Below, in pieces: positions 16,489 to 23,585 of a stretch of 46,847 nt of DNA. The DNA lies in contig JASDSY010000034.1 of NCBI GenBank assembly GCA_041441465.1, positions 1-46,847 on the forward strand. Reading direction: 5' to 3'. Within the stretch, counting starts at the first letter, position 1; each line of letters starts with the position of its first letter. The notes beneath the pieces were generated by a model. It saw only the letters and a program-made list of their open reading frames with translations, was not told the origin of the DNA and made no database searches. A program made the translations under genes and the position numbers. This stretch comes from JASDSY01 sp041441465 (GTDB lineage: Bacteria > Muiribacteriota > UBA9980).

Positions 16489-17493
16489 ATGTCTGGCATC
16501 AACAGATTAGACTATAGCGGCTATGATACGATGATAAGTTATACCGGACACGGTATGATTGAAAAACATCCTGCCAACTTAACAATTGCCGGAGTTATGA
16601 CACATGAGCTCGGGCATTTGAATGAGGCGCGGCTGGATTCAGTCATGACCGGCGATGAGATCGTTTCGCAAAATATTGATTTAAATCTTCAATATGTCGA
16701 CGGCCGGCTTATAGCTACCGGCGGCCTCGCTACGACTGTAACCAGGAAAAATGCAGATAAATTATTAAATAAATATCAAAAATATAATTCTGAAAATTTA
16801 GCTAAAAATAATCAGCCTTCAAATTCCGATTATAAAACGAGTAATTTGAATAATTTAACGTCAGGGCCTGAAGTTACGAAATCCGAACGTCAAAAACTCG
16901 ATGAAGCAGCTTTTCAAATGCAGCAATATAAAATCAAGCTTGAAAGCGAAATTCGAAGGCTAGAGAAAATTAACTCTGAATATTTATCGGTGCCGGCTGC
17001 CGGCGCCGAATTTAATCAGCCCGTGGTTAATGATATAGCCGTTAACGAAGCTGATGGCTCTGAGAAAAAAGGCACTGAAACTATAAAATTGAGTTCCGGC
17101 GTCAAAAATTTGAAACTTGAAAATTTAAAAAAACAATTAGCTAAAATAGAAAATATGATTAACACGATAAATATGGCTAAAACCGGAGAAACGTTTAAAA
17201 AGCTTATAAAAGCAGTCGCTCAGGCTAATTTCGGGATAGCTTTTGATATGGCCGGCACTGCTGTTAAAGGAAAGATCGCTTCGCCGGATAATGGCAATAA
17301 TTCGGTAACATTAGTTCAGGATAATAAAAACTCGGCTTCGACGAATATCTTTCCGCAGGATGATAACAGCAAAACCAATTTTTTAGATGATAGTAAAAGA
17401 AACAACGGAGCTAATAATGTTTCACAAATAGAAAGTATGGTTTCATTAATAGAACAGTCTATATCCGGGGCACTTTTAGATGTTAAAGTATAA
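16489..17493 (+). CDS. HELGH metalloprotease-like protein with long polar tail
   Basis: This 334-residue protein has a short N-terminal domain with a zinc-type motif: IAGVMTHELGHLNEARLDSV near residues 32-51, followed by a strand-rich stretch (NIDLNLQYVDGRLIATGGLA). The layout recalls SprA-related putative metalloproteases, in which a HExxH-like helix precedes a short beta-rich part. No signal peptide is visible. The rest is polar with coiled-coil-like helices near residues 125-155 and 205-235. I chose the ATG at 16489 because GGAGG lies 5 nt upstream; an earlier in-frame ATG at 16477 overlaps that site. The gene converges on the sigma-54 activator with an 8-nt gap. Protease activity is inferred from one motif. 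Confidence 0.6.
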   Translation: MSGINRLDYSGYDTMISYTGHGMIEKHPANLTIAGVMTHELGHLNEARLDSVMTGDEIVSQNIDLNLQYVDGRLIATGGLATTVTRKNADKLLNKYQKYNSENLAKNNQPSNSDYKTSNLNNLTSGPEVTKSERQKLDEAAFQMQQYKIKLESEIRRLEKINSEYLSVPAAGAEFNQPVVNDIAVNEADGSEKKGTETIKLSSGVKNLKLENLKKQLAKIENMINTINMAKTGETFKKLIKAVAQANFGIAFDMAGTAVKGKIASPDNGNNSVTLVQDNKNSASTNIFPQDDNSKTNFLDDSKRNNGANNVSQIESMVSLIEQSISGALLDVKV

Positions 17494-17501
17494 TCGTCCG
17501 A

Positions 17502-19349
17502 TTAAAGCAAATCGTATTTTTTCATCCGGCGCCATAGCGCCATACGGCTTATTTTCAGCTTCTCGGCGGCTATAGTTTTATTGTAATCGCACTCTTCTAA
17601 AACCTGCAAAATTTTATCACGTTTCCATAAGTCTGATTTTTTCGTAATTGTCTTAAAATTGCCGTTCATATTTTCGTTCGCGGTATTTGCAAATTCAGGC
17701 TTAATTAAAATCGCCGGCTGCTTTACTACACTGTTAAGGATTTCTTCGAATCTTTGTTTATATTCGCTCGAGAAATTTTCAAATGAAATGATGTCGTTTT
17801 TGCAAAAAATGAATGCATGTTCAATCATATTCTGGAGTTCCCTGACGTTGCCCGGGAAACTGTAAATTGCGAAGAATTTTTTTACATCCGGCGCCACATC
17901 GGCGATGGCTTTGGAATGTCTTTCGTTCAGTTTCTTTATAAAGCTTTTGGTCAATAATTCGATATCATCCCGTCTTTCTCTTAAGGGCGGGATTTTTATG
18001 TTTATGACTTTTAAACGATAATACAGATCTTCCCGGAATTTTCCTGCGCGTATGATCTCTTCAAAATTCTTATTTGATGCCGCTATTATTCTTACTTCGG
18101 CTTTTTGCGATTTTACGTCACCGAGCGGTTCATATAATTTTTCCTCAATTACCCTGAGAAGCTTTACCTGTAGATGGATTGGCATTTCGCTTATTTCATC
18201 TAAAAATATCGTGCCGCCCGCAGCAATTGAAAACCTTCCAGGTTTATCTTTTTTTGCGTCGGTAAATGCGCCCTTTACATAGCCGAATAATTCCGATTCG
18301 AGTAGAGTTTCGGGAATTGCGCCGCAGTTTACGACTATGAACGGCCCTTTGGCGCGGTTTGAAAGACTGTGGATTGTTTTGGCGATCAGGCTCTTGCCGG
18401 TGCCTGATGCGCCTTCTATTAATACGTTACAATCGCTTTCCGCGGTTATTGGAAGCAGTTCGAATATTTCAAGCATGGCTTTGCTTTTGCCTTTAATATC
18501 ATTAAATGAATATTTTTCGACAAGTTCTTTTTCAGTCTGTTCTATTTGTTTTTTTAGAAGTTCGTTTTCCGTTATGTCGTTGACTAACATGAATGTTCCG
18601 GTTAATTTGCCTTTTTCATTGCGAAATCCGGCGATTGAAATATATGTATAAATCGGGCGTCCTTCTTTATGTTTAAAATTAAGGTTAAATTTTATGGCCG
18701 TTACCGATAAATTATCTATATTTTTTATATGGACCATACATATATTGGCATTCCCCTCGTCCATAAATTCGAACGGGGTTTTGCCTATTAATTCATGCTG
18801 CTGGTACCCTAAAATTTCGCTTATTCGGGCGTTAACGAAAGTAGTTTTGAAATTATTGTCAATTACCCAGAATCCTTCATTAGCCGTTTCGACAAATTGT
18901 TTGTATTGGCTTTCATTTTTTATGAGTTCTTCGAAGTTTCGGGCCGACTCGAAAATAGCCGTTGCCGGCGAGTAGGCGATTATAAAACCGGTGAGATGGT
19001 TATCTAGTTCGAAAATTGGAGTTATTTTGAAGTGTACGTTTTCGGCGATGTTTTCATTATTTAAAAAATTAAGGTATCCTTCATAGCAGTGCGTTTCTTC
19101 GGAGGCTTCAAGTTTTTGCGTGAATTCATACTGGTTTTCAGGTTGTATCATTAATTTCAAAAAATTTTTGCCGGTCAGATAATTTGAATCGGCTTTAAAT
19201 AATTTCTGCGCTTCAGAATTGGCGTAAACTATGAATGCGGAAATATCTATTACTAAAATAGCATAGCCTATTTTTTCAAGAATGGCTTGATAAAATTGCT
19301 TCGTATATTTTTCGGTATTTACTATTGATACTTTGTTAATATAATCCAT
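17502..19349 (-). CDS. Sigma-54-dependent activator with PAS domains (PAS-PAS-AAA+-Fis)
   Basis: This 615-residue enhancer-binding protein has two PAS-like sensor domains (about residues 15-125 and 145-265), an AAA+ sigma-54-interaction domain (about 290-520) and a C-terminal Fis-type helix-turn-helix. The Walker A motif is EGASGTGKSLIA near 316 and the Walker B region GGTIFLDEISEM near 379. The sigma-54 contact loop reads GAFTDA, a variant of GAFTGA. REDLYYRL and FPGNVRELQNMIEH are also kept. The DNA-binding helix set is NKTIAAEKLKISRMALWRRM at the end. It has no receiver domain, so its signal is probably sensed by PAS. The promoter-like site at 8082-8097 is one possible target; this is inference. 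Confidence 0.95.
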   Translation of the reverse strand: MDYINKVSIVNTEKYTKQFYQAILEKIGYAILVIDISAFIVYANSEAQKLFKADSNYLTGKNFLKLMIQPENQYEFTQKLEASEETHCYEGYLNFLNNENIAENVHFKITPIFELDNHLTGFIIAYSPATAIFESARNFEELIKNESQYKQFVETANEGFWVIDNNFKTTFVNARISEILGYQQHELIGKTPFEFMDEGNANICMVHIKNIDNLSVTAIKFNLNFKHKEGRPIYTYISIAGFRNEKGKLTGTFMLVNDITENELLKKQIEQTEKELVEKYSFNDIKGKSKAMLEIFELLPITAESDCNVLIEGASGTGKSLIAKTIHSLSNRAKGPFIVVNCGAIPETLLESELFGYVKGAFTDAKKDKPGRFSIAAGGTIFLDEISEMPIHLQVKLLRVIEEKLYEPLGDVKSQKAEVRIIAASNKNFEEIIRAGKFREDLYYRLKVINIKIPPLRERRDDIELLTKSFIKKLNERHSKAIADVAPDVKKFFAIYSFPGNVRELQNMIEHAFIFCKNDIISFENFSSEYKQRFEEILNSVVKQPAILIKPEFANTANENMNGNFKTITKKSDLWKRDKILQVLEECDYNKTIAAEKLKISRMALWRRMKKYDLL

Positions 19350-19417
19350 ATAAATTTCCTGATGAATTTCTTATAAGAAATGCTGCCGGCCCATTCACAT
19401 AATTATTTTGAATAAAT

Positions 19418-20503
19418 TTAAAATGATGTTTTACATTCATTTATAATAAAGCTCGTATTGTTGTCATGCCATTTAAGGCCGCCTGGTTTTGAACTTTTTT
19501 CATATTTCATGAAAATTTTACTTTCACACAATAACTTAAAAATAATATAATTAAAATACTCTTTATTTATATTCAATTCATTATTACCTTGTAATAATGA
19601 ATTGAATATGTCGATATTTTTAATAGCGTTTTTTTGTTTTTTTATTATATTCAATATTTCGTTTTCAAGGTTACTTATATGATCATAATTTGATATTAGG
19701 CGGCAATCGTTTATTTCAGCGGTATCTCTCGCAGTCGAATAAATAGCGCTGCCATTTTCAAAAACTATCATTTCGCCGAACTTAAAAGGCTGCCATTTAC
19801 AATAGCTTAAAGGCCTTGAAGCTATTACAAATCCTGCGGAGTTTTTTTCTGCGCATTTTTTATAGCTGAATTTGGCGTCGAGCTGTTTGAAATTTATATC
19901 GCCTTGCGATAAATCATCATGCCTTACAAAGCAAAGGCCGTTATAGCCGTTTTTGTCGTAATAGCAGAAAAGCTTGCTGCCGTCGCTTAAAACGCAATTA
20001 AAATTACCCTTCTCATTGATTCGCTTAAAAATGTCATGTATTTTTTTGAAATTAGATTCGTTCCATTCTGAAATTTTATTCTTTTCGATTCCGGCGAGTA
20101 TATGGCAGAACAAGTGTTCTGAATCGGTATGGCCTAACGGTTGGAATCTTTTCAGCCCGAATTTTTGATATGCAGAGATAGTGCCGTTATGCATGAATAA
20201 ATAATTTTTTCCGTCAAGTTCCCGGCTAAACGGGTGGCAGTTTTTAAGGGTTTTGACGCCTACGCTGCTATAGCGGACATGCGCCATTATAATTTGCGCG
20301 CCGATAAAATTATTTTTGGTAATATTATCATATAATCTGCTTTCAAGAGCGTTTTCAGGAGATTTTACAATTTGCGCGCATTCGTCTTCATACCACGCAA
20401 GTCCGAATCCGTCGGGATTTTCAAATGCCCTGCATTTGAACGCTTCGAGGTGCCATTTTAAGTTTATTTTTTTATTAAAATCCGCGCATAGTAATTCGCA
20501 CAT
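19418..20503 (-). CDS. Class II glutamine amidotransferase (YafJ-like) with C-terminal extension
   Basis: This 361-residue protein starts MCELLCADFNKK, with the catalytic N-terminal cysteine at position 2 after Met removal. GFGLAWYED near residue 33, IIMAHVRYSSVG near 71, NCHPFSREL near 87, FMHNGTIS near 101 and LGHTDSEHLFCHIL near 122 match YafJ-type class II amidotransferase domains. VIASRPLS is near 227. About 90 residues at the C-terminus (from near 270) go beyond the usual 250-280-residue family length and look helical, perhaps a winged helix. The ammonia acceptor is unknown. It follows hutU-ftcD on the same strand but is separated from them by a terminator. Confidence 0.87.
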   Translation of the reverse strand: MCELLCADFNKKINLKWHLEAFKCRAFENPDGFGLAWYEDECAQIVKSPENALESRLYDNITKNNFIGAQIIMAHVRYSSVGVKTLKNCHPFSRELDGKNYLFMHNGTISAYQKFGLKRFQPLGHTDSEHLFCHILAGIEKNKISEWNESNFKKIHDIFKRINEKGNFNCVLSDGSKLFCYYDKNGYNGLCFVRHDDLSQGDINFKQLDAKFSYKKCAEKNSAGFVIASRPLSYCKWQPFKFGEMIVFENGSAIYSTARDTAEINDCRLISNYDHISNLENEILNIIKKQKNAIKNIDIFNSLLQGNNELNINKEYFNYIIFKLLCESKIFMKYEKSSKPGGLKWHDNNTSFIINECKTSF

Positions 20504-20529
20504 AATCCACCTTAATTTTTTTTATAAAA

Positions 20530-20563
20530 GCAGCCCTGAGTTTGTAACTAAATTCAGGGCTGC
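20530..20563 (-). terminator. Intrinsic terminator after ftcD
   Basis: GCAGCCCTGA and TCAGGGCTGC form a strong stem (extended by AAT/GTT pairing). On the minus strand it is followed by TTTTAT, placing it between ftcD and the amidotransferase gene. Confidence 0.75.
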
Positions 20564-20636
20564 TTGGGTTGAGTGATAAATTTAAAACGTAATTTTTACC
20601 ATGAAAATTTATGGTTTTTAATACGTTAAAAATTAA

Positions 20637-21527
20637 TTATAAATTGCTTTCGATTACCTGTTTCATTTCGAAATTTTCGATGCGTAAATAATAATCTGCG
20701 CATTGTATTAAGGCTTCCATCGGGGTAAGGCCTATCAATTCGGAGCCGATAACGTTTATTCCGTAGTGCGCTGCTTCATTTTTTACCATGTCGAAAACTC
20801 TGAATATAGGCGTTTTTTTGTAATTTACAAGGTTCATCGAAACCTGCACGATTCCGCGGCCTGAAAGTTCAACGCCCATAGCCTTTACGAACATTAACCC
20901 GCCTGACGAGCCTCTTACGGCGCGTGCGATTTTATCGGCTATTTTTATATCATTGGTGTCAAGGTTTATGTTGAACGCTATAAGATATTCGCGTGCGCCG
21001 ATAACTGTCGCACCGGCTGTCGGATGGAGTTTATCAGGACCGAAATCGGGTTTCCAGTTAGGGTCTTTTATTTTATCATGCCAGCCTTCGAATTCGCCTT
21101 TTCTGATTGTGGCAAGATTCTGGCGGTCGGGTTTTGAAGCGGCTGCTTCATATAAGAAAATCGGAAGTCCGTGCTTTTCAGAAAGCGTTTTTGCGACTTC
21201 TTTGGCCATTTCAATGCATTCAGACATGCTGGCATTACGTACAGGAATGAACGGTATTACGTCAACCGCTCCCATTCTTGGATGTTCGCCTTTATGTTTG
21301 GTCAAATCGATGTTTTTAACTGCGATTTCGACGGCATTATAAACGCATTTTTTTAACGGTTCTGGTTCGCCGACTGCGGTTACGACTGTCCGGTTATGGT
21401 CTTTATCCGGCTTTACGTCAAGAAGTTTTACGTTTTCGACATTTCTGAAGCAATCTGCGATTTTATTAATAACTTCTTCGTTGCGGCCTTCCGAGAAATT
21501 AGGAACGGTTTCAATAATTTTATTCAC
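20637..21527 (-). CDS. ftcD: Glutamate formimidoyltransferase
   Basis: This 296-residue enzyme transfers the formimino group of N-formimino-L-glutamate to tetrahydrofolate, the last step of one histidine degradation route. It shows VPNFSEGRNEEVINKIAD (residues 9-26), DKDHNRTVVTAVGEP near 42, the active-site region KGEHPRMGAVDVIPFIPV near 78, and GARE(Y)LIAFNINLDT near 176. It holds only the formiminotransferase part; the cyclodeaminase domain of the animal enzyme is absent, as usual in bacteria. The start is GTG at 21527, supported by AAGGA upstream. It follows hutU by 103 nt on the same strand, so both act in the histidine pathway; hutH and hutI are not in the window. Confidence 0.95.
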   Translation of the reverse strand: MNKIIETVPNFSEGRNEEVINKIADCFRNVENVKLLDVKPDKDHNRTVVTAVGEPEPLKKCVYNAVEIAVKNIDLTKHKGEHPRMGAVDVIPFIPVRNASMSECIEMAKEVAKTLSEKHGLPIFLYEAAASKPDRQNLATIRKGEFEGWHDKIKDPNWKPDFGPDKLHPTAGATVIGAREYLIAFNINLDTNDIKIADKIARAVRGSSGGLMFVKAMGVELSGRGIVQVSMNLVNYKKTPIFRVFDMVKNEAAHYGINVIGSELIGLTPMEALIQCADYYLRIENFEMKQVIESNL

Positions 21528-21630
21528 TTAAATTTCTTCCTTTCGATTAAAATTTAGAAATACGTTTTGTGTTTTATGATTTAATTAAATTAGTTTCCTT
21601 ATTGATATTAGCATTTCAGACTGAGTTAAC

Positions 21631-23283
21631 TTAAATTGTAACGCCGGGTATTTTAAGATCGCTTTTTTTAGCGAAGTCGATAGCTTCCGGATACCCTGCA
21701 TCAACATGTCTTACCACACCCATGCCAGGATCGCTTGTCAATACTCTTTGCAGCCTTTCCTGCATGATGTCGCTGCCGTCCGCTACGATTACCATTCCTG
21801 AATGTATCGAATAGCCCATGCCGACTCCGCCGCCATGGTGCAGCGATACCCATGAAGCGCCGCCGACTGCGTTAATAAGAGCGTTTAAAACCGGCCAATC
21901 TGCGACTGCATCCGAGCCGTCACGCATAGCTTCCGTTTCTCGGTTAGGCGAAGCTACCGAACCAGAGTCTAGATGATCTCGGCCTATTACTATAGGAGCC
22001 GAAATTTCTCCTTTGCGGACCATTTCGTTTATTATCTGGCCGAAACGGGCTCGCTCGCCGTATCCGAGCCAGCATATTCTTGCCGGTAAACCCTGGAAAT
22101 GCACTTTTTCACGTGCCATTTTTATCCAGTTGCATAAGCGTTTGTTATAGGAAAATTCTTTTAATATGACTTCATCGGTTTTATAAATATCCTGCGGATC
22201 GCCTGATAAAGCGACCCATCTGAACGGGCCTTTGCCTTCGCAGAAAAGCGGTCTGATATAAGCCGGAACGAAACCTGGAAAATCGAATGCGTTATTTACG
22301 CCCATTTTTTGCGCCTGCGCCCTTATATTGTTGCCGTAATCGAATGTGATCGCGCCCATTTTTTGAAGTTCGAGCATTGCGCGCACATGGACGGCCATTG
22401 ATTCCATCGACAGCTCTATGTATTTTTTAGGGTCTGATTTTCTTAATTTCAGGGCTTCCTCGTAACTAATCTGGTATGGCACGTAGCCGTTTAATTCGTC
22501 GTGGGCCGAAGTCTGATCGGTTAGAACGTCAGGCACGAATCCTCTTTTAATTAATTCAGGAAGTATCGTAGCGGCATTGCCAAGAAGCGCAACCGATTTT
22601 GCGATTTTATTTTTTTTGTATTCAGTAACGCGTTTCAACGCTTCGTCAAGGTCGGTTACTACTTCGTCGCAATAGCCTGTTTTTAAGCGCTTTTCAATTC
22701 TTGACATATCGACGTCGATTCCAAGAAACGTGGCGCCGGCCATTGTCGCCGCAAGCGGCTGTGCGCCGCCCATTCCGCCGAGCCCGGCTGTGACTACTAT
22801 TTTACCTGAAAGGTCTGAACCGAAATGTTTTTCGCCGCACTGGGCGAATGTTTCGTATGTGCCCTGCAAAATTCCCTGTGTGCCGATATAAATCCATGAA
22901 CCTGCGGTCATCTGGCCGTACATCATAAGGCCTTTGGCGTCTAATTCACGAAAATGCTCCCATGTCGCCCATTTTGGCACAAGCATCGAATTTACCAGAA
23001 GCGCCCGCGGAGCCTGTTTATGAGATTTAAAAACAGCTACAGGCTTTCCTGACTGAATAAGCATTGTTTCGTCGTCTTCGAGATTTTTTATAGTATTGAC
23101 TATTTTGTCGAAACAATCCCAATTTCTTGCGGCTTTACCGAGGCCGCCGTAAACTATCAAATTTTTCGGGTCTTCGGCGACTTCGGGGTCTAAATTGTTC
23201 GAAAGCATCCTTAATATCGCTTCCTGCTGCCAGCCTTTACATGAAAGCTTGGCGCCGCGCGGAGCTTTAATAACTCTTTCCAT
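21631..23283 (-). CDS. hutU: Urocanate hydratase
   Basis: This 550-residue enzyme converts urocanate to imidazolone propionate with a tightly bound NAD+. The family sequence is kept along its length: VYGGLGKAARNWDCFDKIV near residue 44, IQSGKPVAVFKSHKQAPRAL near 77, GQMTAGSWIYIGTQGILQGT near 123, VVTAGLGGMGGAQPLAATMA near 162, DQTSAHDELNGY near 257, YGNNIRAQAQKMG near 318, and GGASWVSLHHGGGVGMGYS near 475. Length is usual. Its promoter lies at 23371-23399 and AGGGGATGG precedes the start. With ftcD downstream it gives two steps of histidine use. I see no hut repressor gene or obvious operator nearby. Confidence 0.97.
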   Translation of the reverse strand: MERVIKAPRGAKLSCKGWQQEAILRMLSNNLDPEVAEDPKNLIVYGGLGKAARNWDCFDKIVNTIKNLEDDETMLIQSGKPVAVFKSHKQAPRALLVNSMLVPKWATWEHFRELDAKGLMMYGQMTAGSWIYIGTQGILQGTYETFAQCGEKHFGSDLSGKIVVTAGLGGMGGAQPLAATMAGATFLGIDVDMSRIEKRLKTGYCDEVVTDLDEALKRVTEYKKNKIAKSVALLGNAATILPELIKRGFVPDVLTDQTSAHDELNGYVPYQISYEEALKLRKSDPKKYIELSMESMAVHVRAMLELQKMGAITFDYGNNIRAQAQKMGVNNAFDFPGFVPAYIRPLFCEGKGPFRWVALSGDPQDIYKTDEVILKEFSYNKRLCNWIKMAREKVHFQGLPARICWLGYGERARFGQIINEMVRKGEISAPIVIGRDHLDSGSVASPNRETEAMRDGSDAVADWPVLNALINAVGGASWVSLHHGGGVGMGYSIHSGMVIVADGSDIMQERLQRVLTSDPGMGVVRHVDAGYPEAIDFAKKSDLKIPGVTI

Positions 23284-23370
23284 TCATACCATCCCCTGAC
23301 GATTAAGTTAAATTGTTATTTTTATTTATACTTAATACAACATAAAATCTGAAATAATTATTGTGAAGAT

Positions 23371-23399
23371 ATTATAACACAATGGTTTTTATCCGTCAA
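23371..23399 (-). promoter_or_regulatory. Promoter of hutU-ftcD
   Basis: TTGACG (23394-23399) and TATAAT (23371-23376) on the minus strand are separated by 17 nt. Confidence 0.8.
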
Positions 23400-23506
23400 A
23401 TAATTTTATGCGGCGAAAACAAGTCGATGTTTGACAGATTAAATTATCAGTTTTTATAAATTTTTCGTTAATAAAAAATTACGTTTAAATTGAAATAAAT
23501 TAAAAA

Positions 23507-23542
23507 AAGGACTGCACTAGTTGATTTGTTTGTGCAGTCCTT
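23507..23542 (-). terminator. Intrinsic terminator of the large low-complexity secreted protein gene
   Basis: AAGGACTGCAC pairs with GTGCAGTCCTT over 11 bp, and on the minus strand is followed by a T run. It lies 44 nt after the stop at 23586. Confidence 0.88.
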
Positions 23543-23585
23543 AATTTTTATATAGTATTCTTATCAATTTTTATAAAGCGCAATT

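Larger units (their letters stand above)
23284..23585. other. Intergenic region with hutU promoter and upstream terminator
   Basis: This 302-bp gap holds the hutU promoter (23371-23399), its leader of about 80 nt, and the terminator at 23507-23542 of the gene before it. I see no ORF or other structure. Confidence 0.7.
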
